A stretch of DNA of 64,000 nt from an uncultured Sutterella sp. (GTDB lineage: Bacteria; Pseudomonadota; Gammaproteobacteria; Burkholderiales; Burkholderiaceae_F). Location of the stretch: positions 1-64,000 of the forward strand of contig UQTE01000007.1 in the NCBI GenBank assembly GCA_900543805.1. Reading direction: 5' to 3'. The notes below the pieces were generated by a model. It saw nothing but the letters and a program-made list of their open reading frames with translations. It was not told the DNA's origin and did not search any database. Position numbers and translations under genes: made by a program. Shown here one piece after another: positions 33,270-42,925 of this stretch (position 1 is the first letter of the stretch; every line of letters starts with the position of its first letter).

Positions 33270-35609
33270 TCAGCGTCGCGCGGGCTTGCGGACGGCCCGC
33301 AGGCTCGGCGACCGTGCGCCCGACGTGCCCGACGCGGGAGCCGCCCTCCTTGCGGCGGGTTTCACGGGCTCTTCGGCAAAGGCTTCGAACCTCTTGTCCG
33401 GGTGCAGGGCGAAGAAGTCCTCGGGCGAGATGCCGCGCTCAAAGAGCTCGATTTCTTCGGGAAGGAGCGGAATGATCTCGAGAAGTCCGCGCGCATACCA
33501 TTCATCCGCTCGGGCGGAGAGGTCGTCAAAGACCTCCTCCGTAAAGGGATATTCCTTCTCCCCGTCGAAAACAACGGCGGCGTGCTCGAAGTCGCGCGGC
33601 CAAATGCCGACGTAACCCGAGTAATCGTAGCCTTGGATCCATTTGTCGAACCCGTCGTCCGCGAAATGTTCCAACGAAAAGAGTGAGACGGGCTTCTGGT
33701 CCGGCGGATTGAAGTCGCTTCGGATTTCGGGAAGGACGAGCTTCTTCAAGAGCGCCGTGACGGCCTTCTTCACGGTGAGGTCTCGGAAGGAATCGACCGT
33801 TTCGCCGATGCGCACCAGATAGCGCACGCCGAAGACCGGAGACTGCGTGGGAAAACCGTGAGCGGTCGCGACCCAGCGTTCGCCCGTATCGTTCCTGCGG
33901 CGAAGCAGTGCCGCCCGAAACCCGTCGCGGATCGTGAACCAGTCGACGACTTCGCATTCGTTCCAGTGTGCGAGCCGTTCCAGGTTCCGGCAGTCGGCCT
34001 CGAGTGCCTCGTCGATCTCTTCGCGTTCCTCGGGTTCCAGATGGAAGTCGTCCGGATCGCAACTCGGTGCGCGGCGCGGGAGCCAGTTTTCAAAGAATTC
34101 GATTTGAATGTCCGGAATGTTGCTCCCTTGGATCGCGTCGAGGAGCGTTTCGCAGATCTCGCGCACGTCGCTGTCTTTCGCTTCCTTGGCGCGAATCAGC
34201 TTGTCCGCGAGGACGATGCGGTGCCGGATGTTGGATTCGCGATCGAGCAGATCGGGCGAACAAAGGAAGAAGACTTCCTTCGCCTCTTCGAAACGGAAAG
34301 GTTCGCAGTCGTAGTGAAGCGTGAGAAGCGTCGACCAGAAGGAATTCAGAATTTCCACGGGCACGGCGATTTCGGCTTCGGCCAGGTCGCCGTCGCTCAA
34401 TTCCTTGAGAAGCGCCATGCCGGCGGCGCGTTTTGCGAGCACGTCGTCGACGTCGGCGGGCTCGACGAAGTTGTCGAGGAACCAGGCGGCGAGTTTGCCG
34501 TAGACGGCGTACGCCTTCGCGCGCTTTCTATTGAGCCGCAGACAGTCGATGAAATGGCGGGCGGTCCGGACCGTCTCGGGATTTCCGAGCCCGTCCTCCC
34601 TCACCGCCACGACCGCGGCCAAAGCGACCATCGCGCAGCAATAGGGCGGAATTCCTTCCCACTTGACGTTCTTGAACGTCTCAAGGAAATTGCGGTAGGT
34701 CTGCCCGTCCCACGAGGAAAGGAGCGCCGTGAGCACTTCGCGCTCGCTCGGCGTCTTCGCGAGCGGTTCGGAAACGGCGGGCGGGTTGCGGATGACCGGC
34801 GGCACCCAGATCACGTCCAGGTATTCGAGAACGTTGGAGGGTTCCTTGTTGGGACACTTGTAGGGCGACATGAAGCGCACCGCACGCTCCACGGCGCCGT
34901 CGACGTCGCCCGAGAGCCATTTTTCACGCAGGAACAGCGCTTCGGTGTCGGGCACGGCAAAGGGCGCGTCGTCGAGTGCGGAAACGGAAAGATCTTCGCA
35001 GCAGCGGATGAAATTCACGTAGGTTTCCACCTCCGCCGTGCATTCCTTCTCGCGACGGTCGGGGTGACGGCGGGAGATTTCGACGAAATCGCCGCTCAAG
35101 CCGATCAGAACGTGGTAACGGATCTGATCGCGAATGTTTGCCGAGGCTTTGAAACCGTCGAGAAGGCGCGCACACCGACGGAACATGTCCGCATCCTCCG
35201 CCTGCGCGAGCTCGAGTCCGAGTCGGAAAAACTCGACGGCCTCCTCCGGCTCTTCGAAGTTCTTGTCGTAGCGGCAACCCTGTTTTTCGTAGCGATCGGC
35301 AAAGAACTTCCAGCAAAGAAGGGCCTCATCCTCACGATCCATGACGATCAGGTGCCTCGCCACGCAGAGGAGCGCCGTCGGTTTGAGCGCCGAAGGGTTT
35401 CTCCCCAATCGGTCCCAGATGTCGAGGATCACGTACGAATCGAATTCCAACTTCGCAACGGCGAAAATGACGTTGACTTCCTTTTGGTTATAGGGGAAAT
35501 CGGGAAAATCACGCCAAAAGTGACATATGGCTTCAAAGTCGCCGTTCAGAATGTACTCGTTCAGAATCGCACGGGCATGACGAACCCAATTGTTGTTTTG
35601 TTTCTTCAC
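33270..35609 (-). CDS. Large soluble protein of unknown function, paralogue A (779 aa)
   Basis: I do not recognise this family. The first 350 residues or so are strongly helical and repeat-like (TPR-like appearance, WVRHARAILNEYILNGDFEA and many W/F/A-spaced helices). A mixed C-terminal region contains GFDKWIQGYDYSGYVG, IIPLLPEEIELFERGISPEDFF and HPDKRFEAFAEE, and a basic tail ends SLRAVRKPARR. There is no signal peptide or membrane segment. Starting at the GTG at 35609 gives exactly 779 aa, the same length as paralogue B from its TTG, which supports both starts. It lies downstream of ornithine carbamoyltransferase on the same strand. Function is unknown. Confidence 0.78.
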   Translation of the reverse strand: MKKQNNNWVRHARAILNEYILNGDFEAICHFWRDFPDFPYNQKEVNVIFAVAKLEFDSYVILDIWDRLGRNPSALKPTALLCVARHLIVMDREDEALLCWKFFADRYEKQGCRYDKNFEEPEEAVEFFRLGLELAQAEDADMFRRCARLLDGFKASANIRDQIRYHVLIGLSGDFVEISRRHPDRREKECTAEVETYVNFIRCCEDLSVSALDDAPFAVPDTEALFLREKWLSGDVDGAVERAVRFMSPYKCPNKEPSNVLEYLDVIWVPPVIRNPPAVSEPLAKTPSEREVLTALLSSWDGQTYRNFLETFKNVKWEGIPPYCCAMVALAAVVAVREDGLGNPETVRTARHFIDCLRLNRKRAKAYAVYGKLAAWFLDNFVEPADVDDVLAKRAAGMALLKELSDGDLAEAEIAVPVEILNSFWSTLLTLHYDCEPFRFEEAKEVFFLCSPDLLDRESNIRHRIVLADKLIRAKEAKDSDVREICETLLDAIQGSNIPDIQIEFFENWLPRRAPSCDPDDFHLEPEEREEIDEALEADCRNLERLAHWNECEVVDWFTIRDGFRAALLRRRNDTGERWVATAHGFPTQSPVFGVRYLVRIGETVDSFRDLTVKKAVTALLKKLVLPEIRSDFNPPDQKPVSLFSLEHFADDGFDKWIQGYDYSGYVGIWPRDFEHAAVVFDGEKEYPFTEEVFDDLSARADEWYARGLLEIIPLLPEEIELFERGISPEDFFALHPDKRFEAFAEEPVKPAARRAAPASGTSGARSPSLRAVRKPARR

Positions 35610-35884
35610 GGTCTGCTCTTCGGGATAGCGGTGAGTGGAGGAATCATTATGGCACGGCCGAATTCCCAGAGACATCGCGGGATTTCGTCACCGGCCGGAA
35701 TCCGCCGGCGCTTCGCGGCAGGACTGCGGTCCGTTTCGGAAACCCGCCCTACTGCCGCGGTCTACCGACCGAGAATCGACCGTCCGAACGCAACCCCGAA
35801 AATTGTTGCGCATTCGCCACGAATGCACGCTCGCGGAGGCGATCTGCGGACGCAGGGGCGAAGTCCCCTTTCCCCGTCGTTTTC

Positions 35885-36889
35885 TCAGGCAAGCGTCGCC
35901 ACGAGCAGGGCCTTGATGGTGTGCATGCGGTTTTCCGCCTGCTCGAATACGATCGAGCGAGGCGACTCGAAGACCTCTTCCGTCACCTCGAGGCCGTCGA
36001 CGAGATTCGGATGACGCTCGACGATCGCCCGGGCGACCTTCGTCTCGACGTTGTGAAAGGCGGGAAGGCAGTGCATGAACCGGACCTCGGGATTTTCGGC
36101 CGCGGCGACGAGCCCGGCGTTCACCTGATAAGGAAGAAGCGCCCGGATGCGCTCGTTCCAGACGTCGACGGGTTCGCCCATGGACACCCAGACGTCCGTG
36201 TGAAGAAAATCGCATCCCTTCACGGCCTCCAAAGGATCCTCCGTGACCGTCACCTTCGCGCCCGAGGTCTTCGCCGTCTCGAGGGCCAGATCGACGACTT
36301 CGCGCCGGGGGAGGCAGCTTTTCGGCGCGCCGATGCGCACGTCCATCCCCATCTTCGCGCCCGCCATCAGGAGGGAATGGCCCATGTTGTTGCGGGCGTC
36401 GCCGAGGTACGCGAAGCGGATGTCCCGCCAAGGCTTGCCGCTCGCCTCCCGCATCGTCATGAGGTCGGCGAGCATCTGGGTCGGGTGCCACTCGTCGGTG
36501 AGGCCGTTGAAAACGGGAACGCCCGCGTAAGCGGCGAGTTCCTCCACCGTCTTCTGCGAGGCTCCGCGGTATTCGATCGCGTCGAACATCCGTCCGAGTA
36601 CGCGCGCGGAATCCCGGACGCTCTCTTTGAGACCGAAATGCGACGTCTGCGGATCGAAGAGCGTCGTATGCGCGCCTTGGTCGTGCGCCGCCACTTCGAA
36701 GGCCGCTCGCGTGCGCGTGGAAGGTTTTTCGAAAATGAGGGCGATGTTTTTCCCCTGCAGGCACTGTCTTTCTTGGCCCAGGCGCTTGGCTTCCTTGAGC
36801 TCGACCGCAAGGCGGACGAGATGGTCGACCTCCTCGGGCGTATGGTGCACGAGCGAAAGAAGACTGCGGTTCTTGAGGCGGACGGACAT
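35885..36889 (-). CDS. argF: Ornithine carbamoyltransferase
   Basis: This 334-aa enzyme converts carbamoyl phosphate and ornithine to citrulline. The carbamoyl-phosphate motif is FEKPSTRTR near residue 53, and HPTQ is at about residue 133. The ornithine and catalytic loops VWVSMGE and HCLPAFH are intact. The C-terminus ([30 protein letters not shown]) aligns closely with E. coli ArgI/ArgF. AAGGAG lies 8 nt upstream. No other arginine gene is in the window, so a catabolic role (arcB) cannot be excluded. It sits between two 779-aa paralogues in the same orientation, with near-equal gaps of 275 and 276 bp. Confidence 0.95.
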   Translation of the reverse strand: MSVRLKNRSLLSLVHHTPEEVDHLVRLAVELKEAKRLGQERQCLQGKNIALIFEKPSTRTRAAFEVAAHDQGAHTTLFDPQTSHFGLKESVRDSARVLGRMFDAIEYRGASQKTVEELAAYAGVPVFNGLTDEWHPTQMLADLMTMREASGKPWRDIRFAYLGDARNNMGHSLLMAGAKMGMDVRIGAPKSCLPRREVVDLALETAKTSGAKVTVTEDPLEAVKGCDFLHTDVWVSMGEPVDVWNERIRALLPYQVNAGLVAAAENPEVRFMHCLPAFHNVETKVARAIVERHPNLVDGLEVTEEVFESPRSIVFEQAENRMHTIKALLVATLA

Positions 36890-37117
36890 GAAAAGGCTCC
36901 TTCCACGGAAAGGGGTTCAAGGACGAAATGAGAATACCAAAGCCGGGCAAAGGCTAGGATCCGTCAACGGACATAGGTCGATCGGATCCGTCGGTTTCGC
37001 CGAAGGAGTAGCCGGGTAGACGGCGTGGGGCCCGGAGAACTCGTCATTTCATTCCCGTGCGGGTTCTCAAATGCAACTCTCCCGCCCCACCCCCTTTGTC
37101 TTGCCTTCCGCGGTCGC

Positions 37118-37143
37118 AAAAAGGCCGGGCGCGAGGCCCGGCC
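37118..37143 (-). terminator. Terminator of paralogue B
   Basis: GGCCGGG (37123-37129) pairs with CCCGGCC (37137-37143). The minus-strand transcript then enters a T5 run (37122-37118). It lies 22 nt after the stop codon, so paralogue B and argF are probably separate transcripts. Confidence 0.85.
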
Positions 37144-37165
37144 GAAGTCCCTGGGTTGCCGCCCG

Positions 37166-39505
37166 TCAGGAAGGCCTGGTAGGCTTTCGAACGGCCCGCA
37201 GGCTCGTTGATCGCTTGGCGGTCGGCCTCTTGACGGGAGGTTGCGGCACGGGCTTCTCTTCCTCCTTGGCGAAGAAGGCAAAGTTCTTGTCGGGGTGCAT
37301 CGCGAAGAAGTCCTCAACGCGAATGCCCCGTTCGAAGCGGACGAGTTCTTTGGGAAGAAGCGGGATGACTTCCAGATACGCACGACCGAGTACCTGGCTC
37401 TGCTCCTCTTCGGAGAGTTTGTTGTACGCCTCTTCGTCGAGAAGCTCGTCCCGCCCCGCTCTGAAGAGGACGGCGGGGTGCTGGAATCCGCGCGGAACGG
37501 TGCAGACGTAACCCGCGTAGTCATAGCCCGGAATCCATTTGTCGAACCCGTCGTCGGCAAAATGCCGCAGGGAATATACGGCTCCCGGCACCGGATCGGG
37601 TGCGGTGAATTCGCTTCGAAGTTCCGGGAGCACAAGCTTCTCGATGACGGCGACGAGGGACTTTTGCGTCGCAAACGCCCCGAAGGTGTCGGCCGTCTCG
37701 CCGAGCCGCAGAAGATAGCGGGTACTGTACTGCGGATGGTTCGTCGCAAAGCCGTGCGCCACGACGACCCACCGCTCGCCCGTGTCGGCGCGACGGCGCA
37801 GAAGCCCCGCGCGCACGCCCGTGCGCACGGAAAGCCAGTCGAGAACTTCCATGTCGTTCGCGCGGGCAAGCTGCTGGACGGCCATGCTGTCGACCTCGAG
37901 ACGATTGAGCATCATGAATTGGTCGGGAAGCTCCATCGTGAAGTCGTCGGGCCCGCAGCTTGGCGCACGGCGCGTGAACCAGCGGTAGAAGTAGTCCTTG
38001 TCTTCGTCCGAGAGCTCGCTCGCATCAATCGCTTCGGCCGCCTCTTCGCAGATCTCTCGGACATCCTGATCGGTCGCTTCCTTCGAGCGGATCAGACGGT
38101 CGACGAGCGCGACGCGGTAGCGCACGTTCGACTCTTCGGCGCAGATGCCGTGGGGGCACGCAAAGAGCAAATCGATCGCCTCTTGGTATTGGAAGGGTTC
38201 GTAGTCGGCGTGAAGGAAGAAGTTCGTCGACCAGATCGACTGCAGAATTTCGACGGGGTCCGTGAGCTCGGCGTACTCGAGTTCGCCGTCGTGGAGAGCC
38301 TCGAGAAGCTCCCTGCCGATGCGGCGCGCTTCGAGCACTTCTTCAATGTCGGCGGGATCGATGAAGGTCTGAAGGAACCAGTCGGCAAGCTTTCCGTAGA
38401 CGGCGTAGGCCTTGGCTCGCTTCTTCGTGAGATGGAGCCGCTTGATGAAAAGGCGGGCGAGACGCACCGTCTCGGGATTCTTGAGTCCGTCCTCCTCGAC
38501 CGCGACGGCGCAGGCGAGTCCCGCCATGGCGGCGCAGTAAGGAGGAATCTCCTCCCACTTCACGTTTCGGAAGATCTCGAAGAAATTGCGGTAGGTCTGG
38601 CCGTCCCAGGAGGCGAAAAGCGCCGCGAGGACTTCGCGTTCGGTCGCGGTTTCGGCGAGCGGCGAGGGAACGGCGGGAGCGTTCCGAATGACGGGCGGCT
38701 CCCAAATGACGTTCATGTACTCGAGCGCGCACGAGGGCTCGGACGCGGGAATCTTTTCCTTCGCGACGATGTTCAGGGCGCGGTCCGCCGCCGCTTCGAG
38801 GTCGCCCGATAGCCACTTTTCCCGAAGGAAGACGGCTTCGGCGTCGAGCACTTCAGCGGGCGAGTCGTCCATCTCGTGAACGGGGAGATCTTCGCAGCCG
38901 CGGACGAACTTCATGAGAAGTTCCGTCTGGGCGGCGTATTCGTTTTCGCGGTAGTCGGGCGAATAGAGCGACATCGACTCGAAGTCGCCCCGAAGCCCCT
39001 GGAGGAGTTCGTAGTGAAGACGGTCGACGTTGTGACGGGTCGCCTGAAGCTTCTCGAGAAGACGCTCCCAACGATCGAGCGCGTCCTTCCCCTCGTCCCA
39101 ATGGAGGTCGAGCCCGATGCGGAAGAATTCAAAGGCCTCGTGGATGCCGCCGAAAGCCCGTTCGAAGTCGAATTCGGCCTCTTCGTAGCCTTTGACGACG
39201 TGTTCCCAACACCGGACGGCGTCGTCGTGGCGGTCGAGGTTGATGAGGTGCTGCGCGACGGAGAGAACGACGCCGGTGACCATGCCTTCGAGCGGCTGTC
39301 CGAGACGGTCCCAGATGTTGATCACCACCTCGGAATGGTTCTTCATCTGCGCGGCGGCGAAGATGTGGGCCACCTCCTGCTCCGTATAGGGAAAGTCGGG
39401 GAAGTCGAGCCAGAATTGGCAAAGCCCTTCGCAGTCGCCTTCTTGAAAGTAGGACGTCAGGATCGACCGTGCGCGGCGGACCCAGTCTTTGTCGTGGTTC
39501 GTCAA
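37166..39505 (-). CDS. Large soluble protein of unknown function, paralogue B (779 aa)
   Basis: The family is unrecognised but it is plainly homologous to paralogue A along its full length. Shared blocks include WVRRARSILTSYFQEGD, SWDGQTYRNFFEIFRNVKWE, LTKKRAKAYAVYGKLADWF, HFADDGFDKWIPGYDYAGYV and the C-terminal SLRAVRKPTRPS. I start at the TTG at 39505 because GGAG is 6 nt upstream; this gives 779 aa, identical in length to copy A. The N-terminal half is helical and repeat-like. The C-terminal half contains a Tyr/Trp-rich region and FERGIRVEDFFAMHPDKNF. It has no export signal. The gene pair suggests an expanded, lineage-specific cytoplasmic family. Confidence 0.78.
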   Translation of the reverse strand: MTNHDKDWVRRARSILTSYFQEGDCEGLCQFWLDFPDFPYTEQEVAHIFAAAQMKNHSEVVINIWDRLGQPLEGMVTGVVLSVAQHLINLDRHDDAVRCWEHVVKGYEEAEFDFERAFGGIHEAFEFFRIGLDLHWDEGKDALDRWERLLEKLQATRHNVDRLHYELLQGLRGDFESMSLYSPDYRENEYAAQTELLMKFVRGCEDLPVHEMDDSPAEVLDAEAVFLREKWLSGDLEAAADRALNIVAKEKIPASEPSCALEYMNVIWEPPVIRNAPAVPSPLAETATEREVLAALFASWDGQTYRNFFEIFRNVKWEEIPPYCAAMAGLACAVAVEEDGLKNPETVRLARLFIKRLHLTKKRAKAYAVYGKLADWFLQTFIDPADIEEVLEARRIGRELLEALHDGELEYAELTDPVEILQSIWSTNFFLHADYEPFQYQEAIDLLFACPHGICAEESNVRYRVALVDRLIRSKEATDQDVREICEEAAEAIDASELSDEDKDYFYRWFTRRAPSCGPDDFTMELPDQFMMLNRLEVDSMAVQQLARANDMEVLDWLSVRTGVRAGLLRRRADTGERWVVVAHGFATNHPQYSTRYLLRLGETADTFGAFATQKSLVAVIEKLVLPELRSEFTAPDPVPGAVYSLRHFADDGFDKWIPGYDYAGYVCTVPRGFQHPAVLFRAGRDELLDEEAYNKLSEEEQSQVLGRAYLEVIPLLPKELVRFERGIRVEDFFAMHPDKNFAFFAKEEEKPVPQPPVKRPTAKRSTSLRAVRKPTRPS

Positions 39506-39708
39506 AGAGAAACTCCACTGTTGGTTTCGATAGGAAGGAGCATTATCGCAGAGCGGCGGAGGATTGGAGAGAGAAGATGATCGGCCGGCCCGAAAAATCA
39601 ACGGCCGCTCCCCGAATATGCGCAAGAACGCCACATTTCCGCCGGGAAGGCGTCCGTTTCCCTCCCTCCTCTGCTAAGCTCATGTCTTTCCTTTGGACGG
39701 CAGTAGAG

Positions 39709-40446
39709 ATGTTTGCAGAGAAGAAGCTCGTCATTTTCGACCTGGACGGAACCCTCATCGATTCGCTCGACATGTGGGACCGCGTGGACGTGGAAATCGT
39801 CCGCTGCACGAGCGGCACGGCCCCCGATCCCGCGGAAATGGAGGCCTTCCGCAAGGAAGTGCTCCGCGAAGTGGCCGATCGAAAGGACGCCTACGTTCTC
39901 TACTGCGGCGCGATCGCCGACCGCTGGCATCTCAACGTCACGAAGGAAGACCTTCATGCCCAGCGCTACGAAGTGGCGCGCGAAATGCTCGTCTCGGGCG
40001 TCGCCTGGCGAAAGGGCGCCGTGAGCTTCGTGAAGGCCCTGCGTAAGCACGGCATTCTCACCGCAATCGCCACGACGACGAAGCGCCGCAACGTCGACAT
40101 CTATTCGGGCGAAAACGAAGGGATGCGCGCCGAAGGGATTCTCTACGAACTTTTCGACGCCGTCGTGACGCGCGAGGACGTGGAGGCGATCAAGCCTTCG
40201 CCCGAATGCCACGAACAGCTCATGCGGCGCTTCGGCGTTGGCCCCGAGGAAACGCTCGTCCTCGAAGATTCGCTCATCGGGCTCGACGCCGCGCACCGCG
40301 CGGGCGCAGCCGTGGGGATCATCGACGAACCCCACAACGACGCCGAACGCGAAGAACTAGACGCCCGGGCCGACTTCACCTTTGCCGACTGGCCCGAAAT
40401 CGAAGAACGCTTCTTGAACGAAATGACGAAGGGAGACCGCCCGTGA
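39709..40446 (+). CDS. HAD-superfamily phosphatase (beta-phosphoglucomutase-like)
   Basis: This 245-aa HAD hydrolase has motif I VIFDLDGTLIDSLDMWDRVD, with nucleophile Asp and acid/base Asp. A helical cap with Trp-rich segments follows. Motif II is AIATTTKRR near residue 125, motif III is AIKPSPECHEQLMRRFG, and motif IV is VLEDSLIGLDAAHRAGAAVGIID. It probably dephosphorylates a small phosphometabolite in the cytoplasm. I use the ATG at 39709; one at 39682 is possible, and neither has a strong ribosome-binding site. The stop overlaps the GTG start of the next gene (GTGA), so the two are coupled. Confidence 0.86.
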   Translation: MFAEKKLVIFDLDGTLIDSLDMWDRVDVEIVRCTSGTAPDPAEMEAFRKEVLREVADRKDAYVLYCGAIADRWHLNVTKEDLHAQRYEVAREMLVSGVAWRKGAVSFVKALRKHGILTAIATTTKRRNVDIYSGENEGMRAEGILYELFDAVVTREDVEAIKPSPECHEQLMRRFGVGPEETLVLEDSLIGLDAAHRAGAAVGIIDEPHNDAEREELDARADFTFADWPEIEERFLNEMTKGDRP

Positions 40447-41201
40447 CCGACCGCATCGAACGCTCGAAAGGGAAACTTCGCACCCTCTTCGGCGGGACGG
40501 ACCGCGTCTTTGCCGAAACCGATCCCGACTTTGCGAAGCTTCGCGACCGCTTTGTCTTCGGGGACATTCAGGACAAGGTGAATCTTCCGGACGCCGTAAA
40601 GGCCCTGGTGTCGCTCGCCGTCCTCGCCACGATCGGCGAGCGCGAGACGATCGCCGCGCACGCGCGTGCGGCGCTTCGTACGGGCGCCTCGCCCGAATCC
40701 ATCAAGGAGACGATCTATCACATCGCCCCCTGGATCGGATTTCCGAAGGCGCAGGCGGCCCTGCGGGAAGTGAACGGCGCCCTTTCGCTCGCGGGCTTTC
40801 CCCTGCCCCTCCCCGATGCGGGGCGCGTCACGGAGGAAACGCGCATGGAGGCGGGCGAAGAGATTCTTCGTCATCTCGGTCTCGCGGCCGAGCCTTCCGA
40901 CTCTCCGGCCGTGACGATTTTGAACGAAGCGGCCCTAAAGGGATTTGCCTGCGGCGACATCGCAAGCCGCGGCGTGTTGTCTCTTCCGCTCCGAGGCCTC
41001 ATCTGGTTCGTGGTGGGCGCGGCCCTCGGAGCCGACGCCGACACGACGGACGAACTCGTTGAAATGAATCTGCGCCTCGGAAATACGGAAGAGGAACTGC
41101 GCGCCGCGCTCGTTCTCACCGTTCCCTACATCGGTGTTCTGCGGGCGCGCGAAGTGATGCGCTACATCGACACCCGCGAAGAGGAAGCGCCGGAAGACTG
41201 A
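40443..41201 (+). CDS. Carboxymuconolactone decarboxylase (CMD) family protein, two domains
   Basis: The 252-aa protein starts at a GTG inside the stop of the HAD gene. Two CMD/AhpD-like helical repeats are visible. The first is VKALVSLAVLATIGERETIAAHARAALRTGASPESIKETIYHIAPWIGFPKA. The second is LRGLIWFVVGAALGADADTTDELVEMNLRLGNTEEELRAALVLTVPYIG. The proton-relay His is present in repeat 1, but neither repeat has the CxxC pair of peroxidase-active AhpD, so redox activity is unlikely. The role is unknown; linkage to the phosphatase suggests a shared pathway. Confidence 0.83.
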   Translation: MTDRIERSKGKLRTLFGGTDRVFAETDPDFAKLRDRFVFGDIQDKVNLPDAVKALVSLAVLATIGERETIAAHARAALRTGASPESIKETIYHIAPWIGFPKAQAALREVNGALSLAGFPLPLPDAGRVTEETRMEAGEEILRHLGLAAEPSDSPAVTILNEAALKGFACGDIASRGVLSLPLRGLIWFVVGAALGADADTTDELVEMNLRLGNTEEELRAALVLTVPYIGVLRAREVMRYIDTREEEAPED

Positions 41202-41223
41202 AGACTTCCTCTTCGATTCCGCT

Positions 41224-42135
41224 TTACTCCGCCAACGGCCGCAGTCTCATTGCGGCCGTTTTCCGTATGACGGCGCCAAGCCGCGTGAGAAGCGCCGAAC
41301 GGATGGCCGAGGACTGCCAATAAAGCGGAACGTCGATGGCGTGTTCCGGAGCGAGCGCGACGACTTGCCCCCGATCGATCCAAGGCTGTGCCAGCGATTC
41401 GGGCGCCATGCACCATCCGAGCCACCGCGCCGCGAGGTCGATCATGGCCGTGGGTGACGGCGCGTAGTGAACGAGACCCGTGAAGACTTCGGGCCCGATG
41501 CCGAAGGACGCGAGAAAGCGATCCTGCAGGGTGTCCTTTCGGTCATAGAAAATCACGGGGGCGCTCTGAAGCGACGTCTCGAATCCGACCGAGCCGAGCG
41601 ACGCCGCCAGGGCGGGAGACGTCACCGCAATGTAGCGCATGGCGCCCAAGGGCGTCGCGCGGGCGCCCGAAACCGGGTGAGCTTCCGACGTCACTACGGC
41701 GATCGCCGTGCCGTTTCGAAGGCTCTCGAGCGCACGGTCCTGATCATCCGTGAGGAGTTCGATCGACACGCGTTCACCTTTTGTCTCCGACGCAAAGTCC
41801 GCGAGCCCTTCGGGAAGTCAAGTTGCAAGGGAATCGTTGTTGACAAGGATCGTGAGGCGTGCAGTCTCCTCTCCCTCGCCCGGCCGAAAGTCCGTGAGCG
41901 TTTCCGCTTCTAGCAGACGCATCGACTGCGCGCGGCGAAGGAGCTTTTCTCCCGCTTCCGTCGCGACGGACGGGACCCCGCGCTTCACGAGTACGGCGCC
42001 GAGGCGGTCTTCCAGTCCTTTAATCCGCTGCGAGAGGGCCGAGGGCGTGATGCAGAGCCGTTTGGCCGCCCGATCGAAACTTCCTTCTTCGATCACGGCC
42101 AGAAAGGCTTCGAGTTGCGGATGCAGCAGTGCCAC
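41224..42135 (-). pseudogene. argP: ArgP/LysG-type LysR regulator interrupted by an in-frame TGA
   Basis: The two halves lie in the same frame, separated only by TGA at 41820-41818. The N-terminal half is an intact LysR helix-turn-helix (LEAFLAVIEEGSFDRAAKRLCITPSALSQRIKGLEDRLG) and ends NNDSLAT. The following codons read LPEGLADFASETKGERVSIELL. E. coli ArgP has SLATW at this point, so a Trp TGG has become TGA. The remaining effector domain is complete to the normal C-terminus. A GTG at 41769 could permit reinitiation but would yield no DNA-binding domain. It is divergent from the LysE/ArgO exporter it should activate. A sequencing error or a very recent mutation are the alternatives. Confidence 0.87.
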
Positions 42136-42271
42136 GGTGGTCTTCCCTTGTTTCAGTCTTCAGTTATTCTTCATGGTGTGAAGGAACTTTCATTTTACTG
42201 CAGAGACTGAGCCCACTAAGATTCCTCTTCGACAAACCGCCATCCATTACCCTCACAAAAAAGGACATCTC

Positions 42272-42910
42272 ATGAACATTTCCGCCGCACTCGCGGGTTT
42301 CGGCACGGGCGCCGGGCTCATCATCGCCATCGGGGCGCAAAACGCCTTCGTGCTGCGTCAGGGCCTTCGCCGCGAATACGTAGGACTCGTGGTTCTCACC
42401 TGCATCTTCGGGGACGTCCTCTGCATCACGCTCGGCGTCGCCGGGATGGGCGCGGCCGTCAAGGCGCATCCTTTGGTGCTTGAAATTTTCCGCTGGGGCG
42501 GCGCCGCGTTTCTCGCCTACTACGGGTGCCTCGCTCTCAACCGCGCGCGCAAAGGAGGCGAAGCGCTCGGCGTCCCGGGAAAGGACGGGGAGAATGTCGT
42601 CACGCCGGGACGTGTTTTGGCGGCCTGCCTTGCCTTCACGTTTCTGAACCCGCACGTCTACCTCGACACGGTCGTGATGCTCGGAAGCATCTCGACGCAA
42701 TTCGCCGGCGCAGACCGCTGGGTCTTCGCGCTCGGCGCCTACTGCGCGAGCACCGTGTGGTTTACGGCTCTGGGCTACGGCGCAAAGCGTCTGCAGCCCT
42801 TCTTCCGAAAGCCCCGCTCATGGCAGCTCCTGGACCTCTTCATCGCAATCGTGATGTTCTCGATTGCGCTCACGCTCGTGATGAATCCGCTCATCGACAT
42901 CGCCGGCTGA
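42272..42910 (+). CDS. argO: LysE/ArgO-family basic amino-acid exporter
   Basis: This 212-aa inner-membrane exporter belongs to the LysE/RhtB superfamily and has about six helices. The N-terminal GFGTGAGLIIAIGAQNAFVLRQGLRR is the LysE/ArgO signature. FTFLNPHVYLDTVVMLG near residue 130 is the second conserved loop. Members export L-arginine or L-lysine when cytoplasmic levels are high. AAGGA precedes the ATG. The divergent, now-disrupted argP-type gene is its expected activator, so inducible expression may be lost. Confidence 0.9.
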   Translation: MNISAALAGFGTGAGLIIAIGAQNAFVLRQGLRREYVGLVVLTCIFGDVLCITLGVAGMGAAVKAHPLVLEIFRWGGAAFLAYYGCLALNRARKGGEALGVPGKDGENVVTPGRVLAACLAFTFLNPHVYLDTVVMLGSISTQFAGADRWVFALGAYCASTVWFTALGYGAKRLQPFFRKPRSWQLLDLFIAIVMFSIALTLVMNPLIDIAG

Positions 42911-42925
42911 GCATCCGGCGATTCC

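Noticed and set aside
41818..41820. TGA in argP read as Trp or selenocysteine
   Set aside because: TGA is used as an ordinary stop in many genes here, TGG encodes Trp elsewhere, the position is not a redox site, and no selenocysteine-insertion-type hairpin is apparent after it.
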